A stretch of DNA of 55,949 bases from Ministeria vibrans ATCC 50519 (lineage: Eukaryota > Opisthokonta > Filasterea): NCBI GenBank assembly GCA_943704425.1, contig CALSCP010001523.1:1-55949 (forward strand), in the 5' to 3' direction. Positions 23,190 to 33,860 of this stretch are shown here, piece after piece. A program made the position numbers and the translations under genes. The notes beneath the pieces are model-generated. The model had not been told where the DNA came from. It did no database searches and saw only the letters and a program-made list of their open reading frames with translations. Each line of letters opens with the position of its first letter. Position 1 is the stretch's first letter.

Positions 23190-23295
23190 CGGGCGCAATC
23201 TCTTAATTTGCCCATCTTTATTGTGGATCTTTTATTTCCCACTTTTTTTATAAATTATAGCAAGTTATGGGCATCTTCTATTGACTCGCGCCCCT
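23190..23295 (-). repeat. GC-rich nested hairpin element, left copy 3
   Basis: Bounded by CGGGCGC (one base altered from AGGGGCGC) and GCGCCCCT, with inner TTGCCCA/TGGGCA. The interior resembles the subtype with TTTTATTTCCCACTT seen at 29395 and 33567. It is flanked by short TATATCTTTA and TTTATTTATATC tandem repeats (23139-23180, 23296-23375). This and its flanks fill the spacer between nad3 and rns. Confidence 0.88.
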
Positions 23296-23394
23296 CTTAA
23301 TCTTTATTTATATCTTTATTTATATTTATCTTTCTCTTAATCTTTATTTATATCTTTATTTATATTTATCTTTAAATTTAAATTTAAAGTATAC

Positions 23395-24895
23395 AAATTA
23401 TCTAATTCTAAAACAGTTTCCACTACCTTAACCAGTTATGACTTTTGCGTAGGAGTTAAATCTTTATTAAACAGGTTATCTTCTTAAATTAAAATCTATA
23501 TACATAAAATATAAAGAATCATAATTAAGAGTCATACCTTAAATACGTCAATAAACCTCCACGCAGTGACAGGCGATATGTACTCATTCCAGGGAAAAAT
23601 ATATAATATTTAAAAAATCTTTTATTCATCTGTGATTCTTATTATTATTCATTAAATCGTTCTATAATTTAATTACTTCTGATTCCTTCTTCATGTTTTC
23701 GAGTTCCAGAAAACAGTCCGTACTTAATAGAAATTAATTCTAAACAAAGTTAAGTATTTTGTTTTCTTTTTTGTATCTATTAATGTAGCACAAATGCGGC
23801 CCAAAATATATAGGTCATAAGGATCAGTTTTAGTCTATAAGTAGTCGAATTTAATTAATTATAATTCGGTAGGTTTTGCCCGTTCTAAAGTCTTGGTTAA
23901 AAACTCAAATCACGAACTGAAAACGACCATGCAACACCTGTTATTTTTAATTTAATACTTTAAAAAAGTATATTAATTAGAATTCTAATTTTGGTAAGTT
24001 TCTGCGCGGATTATCGAATTAAGCTTCATACTACACCAGTTTTTTGGAATGCCGTCAATTTATTTGGATTTGAATCTTGCGATTTTAGTTCCCAGATAAA
24101 ATGTTATTGATTTCTCTTAGAGAAATATGTTCTTCTCAAAGATAAAATACCTTTAATTAAATCATAATTTCCCCAACATTTATAGTTTACAGTATGGACT
24201 AAACAGGTATCTAATCTGTGTTGCTTTCCATACTTTCACCCTGCAGCGTCAATATATAGAAGTAAATATTTTTCAAATATGGTTTTCTTATAGATGTTAA
24301 CACATTCTACTGCTTTATCTACACTTCAATTTACTTTCTGTCTATTCAAGCATTAAATAAAAACTTTCTAGTTTTATACTAGTCTTTCAACTTTTTTATC
24401 TTTATATGCAGCCTTCAGGTCTTTAAAATCTAGTAATACTGATATAAACTCGAGCTCGTTGTATAACCGCGTCTGCTGGCACAACTGGTTAGACAGCCCT
24501 TACACTAATTTTAATCATTTTTTTATTAGTTTCTATTAGTTTACAGTTAATACACCTTCTTCCTAAACGTAAATTAACTTGGTCAAACTTTCGTTCATTG
24601 CCAAATACTCTTAACTGCAGCCTATTTTATTAAAAAATAGACAGATCCTTTCTCATAATCTGCATGACTGTTCGCTCGATAAAGCCAGTTACTGATCAAC
24701 GACTTGGCTAAGCTTTTACCTTATCCAACAATCTAATCAGGGGATCTTGATTCTTTATATTATTAATAATTATAAAGGTATCTTTAATCCTTTTACTCAT
24801 TTTTACGCCACATTATATTTATCATATATTATTCGACTAGCATGTTTATTCTTATTTACTAGCTTACATCTGTGCCATAATCAAACACATCTATT
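23395..24895 (-). rRNA. rns: Small subunit ribosomal RNA
   Basis: Minus strand. Landmarks on the coding strand: 5' region TTTGATTATGGCACAGATG (about 24885-24867), GTGGCGTAAAAATGAGTAA, the 530 loop GTGCCAGCAGACGCGG (about 24482-24467), the decoding region TACATATCGCCTGTC (23582-23568) and the 3' region AAGTCATAACTGGTTAAGG. It is continuous and about 1.5 kb. Ends are approximate. Confidence 0.96.
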
Positions 24896-24996
24896 TTATT
24901 CTTTATTTCGTCCTAATCATTTTATTTTATTATTCTTTATTTTGATCGTAAATTTACCATCTTGATATTATGAAGAGCTTATTGGGTTTCGTATCT

Positions 24997-25068
24997 AGTA
25001 GATGATTGGATTTGAACCAATATCTTTTACAATGTAAATATAATTCTTTACCTTTAAGATACATCTAC
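24997..25068 (-). tRNA. trnV: tRNA-Val(UAC)
   Basis: Acceptor GTAGATG/CATCTAC, D stem TCTT/AAGA, anticodon stem TTATA/TGTAA, loop TTTACAT (anticodon TAC), T arm ATTGG-TTCAAAT-CCAAT. About 100 bases upstream of rns. Confidence 0.94.
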
Positions 25069-25092
25069 TTTATTAAGAAATCAAAGAGAGAT

Positions 25093-25172
25093 GGTAGATG
25101 ATTGGATTTGAACCAATAACATTTATAATGTGCCAAAGCTAGTTATAAATCTTCCCCTTAAGACACATCTAC
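25093..25172 (-). tRNA. tRNA-Val-like gene with enlarged anticodon loop
   Basis: Acceptor stem, D stem and the whole T arm are the same or nearly the same as trnV 25 bases downstream, so it is a duplicate of it. The anticodon arm differs: a 7-pair stem TTTATAA/TTATAAA encloses CTAGCTTTGGCACA (14 bases; 16 bases if the stem is the normal five pairs). No normal 7-base anticodon loop can be drawn. It may be a pseudogene, contain a very small intron, or be a non-decoding tRNA-like RNA. Other tRNAs here already cover all 20 amino acids. Confidence 0.6.
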
Positions 25173-25198
25173 TTTGAATTTAATTTAACTTTTTTTAA

Positions 25199-25236
25199 TT
25201 CTTAAAGCTGTCACCGGCAAGTAGACACTTTAAGAA
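25199..25236 (-). ncRNA. Strong stem-loop between promoter P2 and the tRNA-like gene
   Basis: On the minus strand: TCTTAAAG-TGTC-TACTTGCCGGT-GACA-G-CTTTAAGA, 12 pairs with one bulged G and an 11-base, GC-rich loop. It lies in the leader of the unit that contains rns, directly downstream of box B. It may be an RNA processing signal or a small RNA; function unknown. Confidence 0.4.
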
Positions 25237-25274
25237 AGAAAAAGATTATTTAATTTTATATTCAAGGTGTTAAA

Positions 25275-25356
25275 ATAACGACAAAATATTGTTTTCAAGA
25301 ATTCAATTTTTTACAGAAACTTTACGGAAAAAATGTAACTATGCAAAGTTACTATC
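25275..25356 (-). promoter_or_regulatory. Putative promoter P2 (upstream of trnV-rns unit)
   Basis: Coding strand: box A GTAACTTTGCATAGTTAC (25352-25335), then ATTTTTTCCGTAAAG, then box B TCTTGAAAACAATATTTTGT followed by CGTTATT (25299-25275); box A to box B distance 34 bases. Over about 80 bases it is nearly the same as P5 at 40442. An upstream AAAAAGTGGCAAG (about 25400) is shared with P4 and P5. Confidence 0.65.
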
Positions 25357-25547
25357 AGAAATGTGGAAATTCATGCTAGTTTTCTTGCCACTTTTTGATA
25401 TTCTCTGAGCCGGTTTTACAATTAGTACTATTAAAAAGTTCCAGCAAATATAATGTTTTTTATAAAAGCAATCTTTCAAATCTTTCTTTTCAATGACTCA
25501 AGTCTCTTTGGTTTTCTTTTATTTTACAATTTTTATTTATTTTTAAA

Positions 25548-26132
25548 TTATGATCCAAACTTGTTATACAATGGTGTTAGAGCATTTGGTAATATATAAT
25601 TTGAAGGTTTCTTTAATACTTTAATATAACCTATTTTATAATCTATTATTAAATGAAATGGTGGCTTATATCACGCAATATCCTTTCAAATATCTTGTTT
25701 ATTACTTTTTTCATTTTTAGATTTAACTAAATTCATTTTACAGAAATATCCTTGGTTAATAGGATCTCAATTTAATACTTGGATCTTTGATCCAGGAAAT
25801 ATAATATTATTACCTTTATAACATTTTTTACCATTCACTAATATTTGCCCATTTTTAATAGCTTTAATTACATCTGAAAGATTATTAAAAAGTCCACTTC
25901 TAACTAATATAATTTCTAGTTTAAGTTCTAAAGCTTCTAAAACTGTTAAATTAATATTAGTTACATAATCTATTATTTTATTAATGTGAGACTGGTTTTT
26001 TACATTATATAAATTAAATAACAGTTTATAATTGGGTTTATATGATACCAAAGGTAATAAAAAAAGTCAATTTAATTTTGTAATATTAGTTTTATTAAAT
26101 GTAATTTTTGTTATCTTATTGTTATTTAACAT
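25548..26132 (-). CDS. rps4: Small ribosomal subunit protein uS4
   Basis: 194 residues, ATG at 26132, TAA at 25548. The S4 RNA-binding domain is clear: LEALELKLEIILVRSGLFNN, then LSDVIKAIKNGQILVNGKK and GSKIQVLNW, matching the family LE.RLD.vvyRlgfa.s...ArqlI.hghI.VNgk...pgd.I.v. The C-terminal region (KPPFHLIIDYKIGYIKVL...PNALTPLYNKFGS) resembles the long tail of mitochondrial uS4, where it folds against the S4 domain. The N-terminal extension is Asn/Lys-rich. It is the second gene of the nad5-rps4 unit. Confidence 0.86.
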
Positions 26133-26139
26133 TTATTAT

Positions 26140-26409
26140 TCATATAAGGTGCCCCTCTTTATTATTCAGGTACATAGGTGCCCCTCTTTATTATTCAGGT
26201 ACATAGGTGCCCCTCTTTATTATTCAGGTACACAGGTGTATAGGTACACAGGTGCTTAGCTACACAGGTGTATAGGTACACAGGTGCTTAGGTACACAGG
26301 TGCATAGGTGCCCCTCTTTATTATTGTGGTGCCAATTCATTTAGATTAAACTTTATCATTATTATCATGACAATTCACTTAGATTGCACCATTCGTCTTG
26401 AATTTGGGC

Positions 26410-26444
<35 letters not shown>

Positions 26445-26735
26445 TTAGATTAACCTTGATCATGAATTTTAGATTAAACTTTATCATGAATTTTAAATTA
26501 AACTTTATCATTATTTATCTTTAGATTTTACTTTATGGGTGCACAAGTGCATAGGTGCCCCTCTTTATTATTGTGGTGCCAATTCATTTAGATTAAAATT
26601 TATCATTATTATCATGACAATTCACTTAGATTGCACCATCCATCTTGAATTTGGGCACTATCAACTATCTACTATCTACTATCTACTATCTATTATCTTT
26701 AAATTAAATTTAAATTAAACTTGATTTGGTTTAAA
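26140..26735. repeat. Minisatellite region between nad5 and rps4
   Basis: About 600 bases made of repeats. At 26149-26240 there are three copies of a unit of about 29 bases (GGTGCCCCTCTTTATTATTCA plus GGTACATA). At 26230-26300 shorter GGTACACAGGTG-type units follow. A block of about 145 bases beginning TGCCCCTCTTTATTATTGTGG occurs twice (about 26309-26455 and 26555-26700), each ending in (CTACTAT)n. The CCCCTCTTTA core resembles the 3' arm of the GC-rich hairpin elements. Confidence 0.85.
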
Positions 26736-28652
26736 CTATATAATTAAGATAGTTAATAATAAGAAGAGTATAGTTTGTATAGGCTGAAAAACTAATAAAG
26801 TAAAAGCAATTAAAGTAAACAAAGTATAATGGAATAGATATCCAGATTGTATTTTAGAGAAAGAAGCAGAATAAGGTAATTGATTGACTATATTAGTTGG
26901 TCCTATTACTTCTAAGAATCCTTTATCAATTAATTTAAAACTAATATGGTATCCAAAAGACATAATTGGTTCTACAATTAATTTATTTTGTAAAGAATCA
27001 ATATATCATCTAGAAGATAAAAAGGAGTGAATCATGATTCTAATTTTATTATTTAAAATAAAATTATGATTATTAAAAATAATAAGTGATAAAATGATAC
27101 TAATAATAGATAATAATTGAGGTAAAATTTTCCACTCTCAAGTTAAGAATTCAGCATCTCAAGTGTAATAATGATATGGATGAATATATATAGAAGAATT
27201 TAAAGTAGTATTAAGAAAAAGAAAATAATCACTAAATAAATATCCTATAAAGATTGATCCTAAAGATAATATAAATAAGACAGTTAAAATAATAATACCA
27301 GATTCATGAATATTAATAACAGATTTCTTTCTTGCTAAAGGTTGAGTTCAAAAAGTAATACTTAATAACCTAAAAGAATAAAAAGTAGTTAAAAAGGCAG
27401 CTATAGAGATTAAAAGATAACTAAATTTCCCTAATATAGTTGGATAAATTAATCCTACTTCTAAAATAGGATCTTTAGAATAAAATCCAGCTAAGAAAGG
27501 AGTACCAGATAAAGCTAAAGAACCAATTAACATATTGATATAACTAAGAGGTAAAAAGACAATTAAATTTCCAAATTTCCTAATATCTTGTTCATTTTGA
27601 AGTGCATGTATAATAGATCCAGCACTTAAAAATAAAAGAGCTTTAAAGAAAGCATGAGTTAATAAATGAAATAAAGCAATAGAATAATTGGATAATCCAC
27701 AAGCAGTCATCATAAAACCTAATTGACTACAAGTAGAAAAAGCAATAATTCTTTTGATATCATTTTGTATTAATCCAATAGACCCAGCAAAAATAGTTGT
27801 TAAAGAACCTAAAATAATAATTAATTTTCTAATACTTTCAATAGATTCAAATAAACTACTTAATCTGATTATTAAATATATTCCAGCTGTAACCATTGTT
27901 GCAGCATGGATTAAAGCTGAAACAGGAGTAGGAGCTTCCATAGCATCAGGTAATCATGTATGTAATCCTAATTGAGCAGATTTTCCAACTGCTCCTAATA
28001 CAAGTAGAAATCCTATCAATTTCTTTTCATCTAAATTAATACTATAATTTAGAATTTCTATTTCTTTAATATCTAAAGTTCCATAATTTTTCAAGATTAA
28101 TCCCATACCAACAATTAAAGCAAAATCACCAACTCTATTAACAAGCATTGCTTTAATAGCAGATTTATTAGCTTCAATTCTAGTTCATCAGAAATTAATT
28201 AAAAGATATGAACAAATCCCAACACCTTCTCAACCAATGAATAATTGAACTAAACTTCCTCCTGTTACTAAAATAAACATAAAGAAAGTAAAGAAGGAAA
28301 GATAACTCATGAACCTAATTATATGAGGATCTTGATACATATATTCTACAGAATATAGGTGAACTAAGAAAGAAATAGTTGAAATTACAAATAACATAAT
28401 TATTGTAGTAGCATCAACTCATATTGAATAATGTATAGTTCCAAATCAATTTCAAGTATTTCCTATTTGTCCTTTTATTACAATTATTGTTTCTTCTATT
28501 ATTAATTCTCATAATAAATATATTATAATACTTCAAATTAAAAACATATTTAAACAAATTATTTGTATACTTCCTTTCTTTCCTATATGATTTCCTAGTA
28601 CTGAGACTATTAATCAATTCATAAAAGATAGATATAAAATACTAAGACACAT
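26736..28652 (-). CDS. nad5: NADH dehydrogenase subunit 5
   Basis: 638 residues, ATG at 28652, TAG at 26736. The largest membrane subunit of complex I. Signatures include [20 protein letters not shown] (family vh.YS..YM..D....rF..Y), [19 protein letters not shown] with the conserved Glu, [31 protein letters not shown], and the [17 protein letters not shown] segment with the conserved Lys. TGA codes for the conserved Trp of GWEGVG and of NFWWTR. First gene of the leftward units, starting about 100 bases downstream of P3. Confidence 0.98.
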
Positions 28653-28695
28653 AACTTTTTTTTAATCTTTTTTTTTAATTCCAATTGCAATTTAT

Positions 28696-28775
28696 ATCAA
28701 CAAAAATTTCCTGCAAGATTACATTAATTTTTTGTTGGTTTTTTTCCTTTTTAGTAACTATGCACAGTTACTATC
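28696..28775 (-). promoter_or_regulatory. Putative promoter P3 (upstream of nad5-rps4)
   Basis: Coding strand: GGATAGTAACTGTGCATAGTTAC (box A 28771-28754, one base changed), 35 bases, then TCTTGCAGGAAATTTTTGTTGATA (box B, about 28718-28696). It lies about 45 bases upstream of the nad5 ATG. Confidence 0.6.
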
Positions 28776-28945
28776 CTCATTACTGTAAATTTTACACCTA
28801 ACTTTTCCTATTGTGTTAACAATATATTACTTATATCTTTGTTTCGTATACAGAACAACTATTCTTCTCTTTACTTATTATACTTTTTTATTCGTTTTTA
28901 AAATCTTTGTTTCCTATATAGAACAACTATTTAAAATCTTTGTTT

Positions 28946-29031
28946 CATATCACTTTCATATCACTTTCATATCACTTTCATATCACTTTCATATCACTTT
29001 CATATCACTTTCATATCACTTTCATATCACA
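28946..29031. repeat. 11-base tandem repeat (CATATCACTTT)n
   Basis: Seven to eight consecutive copies of CATATCACTTT in the central region. Confidence 0.92.
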
Positions 29032-29079
29032 TCAATTAAATATTAACACTAAATAAAAGATTCATATGGGCACGAGTAT

Positions 29080-29185
29080 AGGGGCGCGAGTCAATAAAAG
29101 TTGCCCACAATAAATGATTATGAAAAAGATGATTATTCATTACAATAGGTCAAAAAAGGTGGGCAAATAAAGAGATTGCGCCCCT
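29080..29185 (+). repeat. GC-rich nested hairpin element, central copy A
   Basis: AGGGGCGCGAGTCAATAAAA at the left, GCGCCCCT at 29178-29185, inner TTGCCCAC and GGTGGGCAA. The interior differs from other copies (AATAAATGATTATG). Confidence 0.9.
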
Positions 29186-29255
29186 AGTAAATAAAGATAA
29201 AGATAAATAAAGATTAATAAATATTAAGAGGTTCGCGAATAAATAGAAGATAAAG

Positions 29256-29361
29256 AGGGGCGCGAATAAATAGAAGATGCCCACAATATCTTATGATATA
29301 AATAAGTGATAAATACTTAAAATAAATAAAAAAGGTGGGCAAATAAAGAGATTGCGCCCCT
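29256..29361 (+). repeat. GC-rich nested hairpin element, central copy B
   Basis: Outer AGGGGCGC/GCGCCCCT, inner TGCCCAC/GTGGGCA, interior AATATCTTATGATATAAATAA shortened here to the shared subtype also found at 39863 and 40096. Preceded at 29226-29251 by a partial 5' copy, AGAGGTTCGCGAATAAATAG. Confidence 0.9.
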
Positions 29362-29394
29362 AGTAAATCAAGATAAAGATAAATAAAGATTAAG

Positions 29395-29502
29395 AGGGGC
29401 GCGAGTCAATAGAAGATGCCCATAACTTCCTATAATTCATAAAAAAAAGTGGGGAATAAAAGATCCACAATAAAGATGGGCAAATACAGAGATTGCGCCC
29501 CT
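29395..29502 (+). repeat. GC-rich nested hairpin element, central copy C
   Basis: Outer AGGGGCGC/GCGCCCCT. The inner right arm is GATGGGCAAAT with an upstream AAAAAGTGGGGAATAAAAG, the subtype shared with 33567 and 33714. Confidence 0.9.
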
Positions 29503-29535
29503 AGTAAATAAAAATAAAGATAAATAAATATTAAG

Positions 29536-29644
29536 AGGGGCGCGAATAAATAGAAGATGCCCACAATATCTTTTGATGAAAAATAAATTATAAATACTGA
29601 CAATACGTGAAAAAAGGTGGGCAAAATAAAGAGATTGCGCCCCT
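29536..29644 (+). repeat. GC-rich nested hairpin element, central copy D
   Basis: Outer AGGGGCGC/GCGCCCCT, inner TGCCCAC/GTGGGCA, interior ATCTTTTGATGAAAAATAA as in the copy at 33861. Confidence 0.9.
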
Positions 29645-29895
29645 AGTAAATCAAAATAAAGATAAAGATAAATAAAGATAAATATAAATAAAGATAAATA
29701 TAAATAAAGATAAATAAAGATTAAGATGGGGGCCCCTAATGACAGTAATCTATAAGAAAAACAAAGATTTGAGGAAAGGGTTAAATTAAATAAAGTGTAA
29801 AAGTGTTAAATGAGTCAAAGGGTAAAAACAAGGATTTCCTACAAAAGTTTATGTGAAAAAGTGGCAATCTAAACAGGGTAAAATGCAGTTTTTAT

Positions 29896-29950
29896 GATAG
29901 TAACTTTGCATAGTTACATTTTTCCGTTAAAGTTCTAAAAAATAAAAGTA
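29896..29950 (+). promoter_or_regulatory. Putative promoter P4 (upstream of cox2)
   Basis: GATAGTAACTTTGCATAGTTAC (box A 29900-29917) followed by ATTTTTCCGTTAAAGTT, as in P5. Box B is not clearly preserved at the expected distance. An upstream AAAAAGTGGCAATC at about 29855 is shared with P2 and P5. The cox2 ATG is 87 bases downstream of box A. Confidence 0.6.
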
Positions 29951-30003
29951 AAAAATGTTGGTCTAAATCGTGTGATAAAAACTGAATAAGAATAAAAAAA
30001 AAA

Positions 30004-30759
30004 ATGAATAATTTTATCTTGAATATTTTATTAATGAATGATTATCCAGTGAATAGACAATTTTCATTTCAAGATCCTGCATCATCAATAATGGAAAAAT
30101 TAATTTTACTTCATGATGGTATTATGTTTTATCTAACACTAATAGTAATATTAGTTGGATGATTCTTAGCATTTATAGTTTTAAATTATAATAAAACTAA
30201 AAAAATAATAGTAAATAGAACATTTATACATGGATCAACATTAGAGATCTTGTGAACTATTATACCAGCATTTATATTAGTATCAATAGCAATCCCATCA
30301 TTAAAATTATTATATTTAAGTGATGAAGTGATTAATCCAGCAATGACTATAAAAGTAACAGGTCATCAGTGATATTGATCTTATGAATATGGAGATTTCC
30401 ATGATTATAAAGAAGAATTAATTTCTTTTGATTCTTATATGGTAGCTGAAGAAGATTTAGAAGAAGGTGGTAAAAGATTACTAGAAGTAGATAATCGAAT
30501 AATAGTACCAGAAAAGACTCATATTAGATTTATAGTAACAGCAGCAGATGTATTACATAGTTGAGCAATTCCAAGTTTAGCAATTAAATTAGATGCAATG
30601 CCTGGAAGATTAAATCAAACAAGTACATTAATTAAAAGAACAGGTGTTTTCTATGGACAATGTTCAGAATTATGTGGATTTGGTCATTCATTTATGCCAA
30701 TTGTAGTAGAATCAGTAACTTTAGATGAGTTTATTAATGTATTCTTAGCAAATTGATAA
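30004..30759 (+). CDS. cox2: Cytochrome c oxidase subunit 2
   Basis: 251 residues, ATG at 30004, TAA at 30757. Two N-terminal helices are followed by the soluble copper domain. GHQWYWSYEYGDF is the aromatic electron-entry motif, and [16 protein letters not shown] holds the CuA ligands (two Cys, Glu, His, Met), with the other His in DVLHSWAIPSL. The TGA before the TAA stop is a sense Trp (LANW). First gene of the rightward units. Confidence 0.98.
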
Positions 30760-30803
30760 TATTAATAATATAAATAATATTAATAATATAAAAAGTAAAC
30801 AAA

Positions 30804-30875
30804 GGGACCCTAATTTAAAAGGTAAAATATATGTATTGCAAACATATTTTATAGGTTCAATTCCTATGGGTTCCA
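30804..30875 (+). tRNA. trnA: tRNA-Ala(UGC)
   Basis: Acceptor GGGACCC/GGGTTCC, D stem ATTT/AAAT, anticodon stem TATGT/ACATA, loop ATTGCAA (anticodon TGC), T arm ATAGG-TTCAATT-CCTAT. Only alanine tRNA. Confidence 0.92.
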
Positions 30876-30884
30876 AATAAAGAA

Positions 30885-31019
30885 ATGATACGAAAACTAG
30901 TAATAAAATTCATTAAGAAAAGATTTTGAAAACTATTAAATGGATTAATCCCAAAAAGATTAACAAAGCCATTTAAGAAATGAAAAAAATGATTAAAACT
31001 AGTTACGAAGAAGAACTAG
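30885..31019 (+). CDS. Small basic ORF overlapping trnS(GCU) (orf44)
   Basis: ATG to TAG, 44 codons with three TGA(Trp) codons, very basic (MIRKLVIKFIKKRFW...KPFKKWKKWLKL). Its last 10 bases overlap the 5' end of trnS(GCU), which argues against it or implies that tRNA excision destroys the message. Length and charge could suit a tiny ribosomal protein such as bL34 or bL36, but no signature is visible. Low confidence. Confidence 0.25.
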
Positions 31020-31082
31020 CTAAATGGTTAAAGCAGTAGCATGCTAAGTTAAAGATTAGAAGTTCGAGTCTTCTGTTCTTCG
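31010..31082 (+). tRNA. trnS: tRNA-Ser(GCU)
   Basis: Acceptor GAAGAAC/GTTCTTC, D stem GCT/AGC, loop ATGCTAA (anticodon GCT), T arm AGAAG-TTCGAGT-CTTCT. The anticodon stem GTAGC/GTTAA has four pairs of five. Short variable region, but a normal D arm. Confidence 0.88.
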
Positions 31083-31110
31083 TACTTTTTTTCCTAGCTC
31101 CATTTTCGAA

Positions 31111-32700
<1,590 letters not shown>

Positions 32701-32730
32701 ATTTAACTTAAATTTTGTAAATCAAAATAA

Positions 32731-33348
32731 ATGAATCAACACATCAATTATAAACTAATATTTATTAAAAATCATACTTCTTATCAAAGACCAATAGAAA
32801 AGGATTTAGTTATTTATAATCAAATTCAAATTAATAAAAAAGAATTAATTAATCATAATAATCATAATCAAACTAATCAAACTAATAAAACTAATAAAAC
32901 AAAGATAAGTAATGATGATGAAATTAAAGGCCGTTTATATTGAATAGAAAAAGAGGGTCGTTATAAGTATGATAAAGACACAGAAAAATTAAATAAAGAA
33001 ACAAAAAATTATACTTATATGTATAATTTAAAATGACCAATTCAATCATTACAAAGAAAAGGCCAAGATTTAATGTCTGGAAATAAAACAGTCTTGATTA
33101 GGATAAAAGGAACAGGAAATAAATTCTATCTAATCAAAGATAACAAAGGACAGAAATTAAAGATCAAAGCAGGCAAAAGCCATCCATTTTTATTAAAGAT
33201 TGCTAAAGATATCAATCTTTTCCCTATTTCTAGAAATCAAATTATAATTGAAGCTAAAAATAAGGATAGAGTTGCAAGATTAGTTAATATTTTAAAGAAA
33301 ATTAAAAGGCCTGATAAATACAAAGATAAAGGAATTCATATTAATTAA
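32731..33348 (+). CDS. rpl6: Large ribosomal subunit protein uL6
   Basis: 205 residues, ATG at 32731, TAA at 33346, with two TGA(Trp) codons in the first half. The C-terminal domain is recognisable: LRI..GNKFYLIKDNKGQKLKIKAGKSHPF (family l.gvGyk....g..L.l.lGySHpv) and RVARLVNILKKIKRPDKYKDKGI, matching the uL6 ending aa.ir..r.PepYkgKGI. The N-terminal half is Asn/Lys-rich and contains an NQTN/NKT repeat. uL6 lies at the factor-binding site of the large subunit. Confidence 0.86.
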
Positions 33349-33369
33349 AAGAGATTAATATGTTATAAA

Positions 33370-33442
33370 AGGTTCTAAGTTCAAATGGTAGAATGTTCGA
33401 TTGATAGTCGAAAGGTAATTGGTTCAATCCCAATAGGACCTA
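33370..33442 (+). tRNA. trnI: tRNA-Ile(GAU)
   Basis: Acceptor AGGTTCT/AGGACCT, D stem TTC/GAA, anticodon stem TTCGA/TCGAA, loop TTGATAG (anticodon GAT), T arm ATTGG-TTCAATC-CCAAT. Reads AUU and AUC only. Confidence 0.94.
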
Positions 33443-33446
33443 TTTT

Positions 33447-33518
33447 CAGAGTATAGTTTAATTGGTAAAATATCTGCTTTGGGTGTAGTTGATGTTAGTT
33501 CAAATCTGGCTACTCTGA
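33447..33518 (+). tRNA. trnP: tRNA-Pro(UGG)
   Basis: Acceptor CAGAGTA/TACTCTG, D stem GTTT/AAAT, loop TTTGGGT (anticodon TGG), T arm GTTAG-TTCAAAT-CTGGC. Only proline tRNA. Confidence 0.92.
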
Positions 33519-33566
33519 TAATAAAGAATAAATAATAAAGATGGGGCAAATTAAATCAAGATTAAG

Positions 33567-33680
33567 AGGGGCGCGAGTAAATAGAAGATGCCCATAAGTG
33601 GCTATTGCTATAATTGATAAAAAAAAGTGGGGAGTAAAAGATCCACAATAAAGATGGGCAAATACAGAGGTTGCGCCCCT
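33567..33680 (+). repeat. GC-rich nested hairpin element, right copy E
   Basis: AGGGGCGC/GCGCCCCT with inner TGCCCA/TGGGCA, interior TAAGTGGCTATTGCTATAATT then AAAAAGTGGGGAGTAAAAG. Near-identical to copy F 147 bases downstream. Confidence 0.9.
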
Positions 33681-33713
33681 AGTAAATAAAAATAAAGATA
33701 AATAAATATTAAG

Positions 33714-33827
33714 AAGGGCGCGAGTAAATAGAAGATGCCCATAAGTTGCTATTGCTATAATTGATAAAAAAAAGTGGGGAGTAAAAGATCCACAATAAAG
33801 ATGGGCAAATACAGAGGTTGCGCCCCT
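33714..33827 (+). repeat. GC-rich nested hairpin element, right copy F
   Basis: Tandem duplicate of copy E, with the left arm altered to AAGGGCGC. Flanked by the linker AGTAAATAAAAATAAAGATA. Confidence 0.9.
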
Positions 33828-33860
33828 AGTAAATAAAAATAAAGATAAATAAATATTAAG

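Larger units (their letters stand above)
25173..25547. other. Intergenic leader region between rps4 and the tRNA-like gene
   Basis: 375 bases without a gene, holding P2 and the stem-loop at 25199-25236. The part from 25400 to 25547 shows no ORF and no repeat that I can name. Confidence 0.6.
28653..30003. other. Central divergent non-coding region
   Basis: 1.35 kb between the divergent genes nad5 and cox2. From left to right it holds P3 (leftward), two ATCTTTGTTTC-type direct repeats (28836-28947), an 11-base tandem repeat, four GC-rich hairpin elements (29080-29644) with AATAAAGATAAA linkers, and P4 (rightward). It is close to the midpoint of the chromosome and the only place where transcription direction changes. 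No protein-coding ORF is supported. Confidence 0.8.

Noticed and set aside
29080-29644. CRISPR-like array from regularly spaced repeats
   Set aside because: The repeats are whole 105-base hairpin elements with simple AATAAAGATAAA linkers, not short repeats with unique spacers, and no cas genes are expected in mtDNA.
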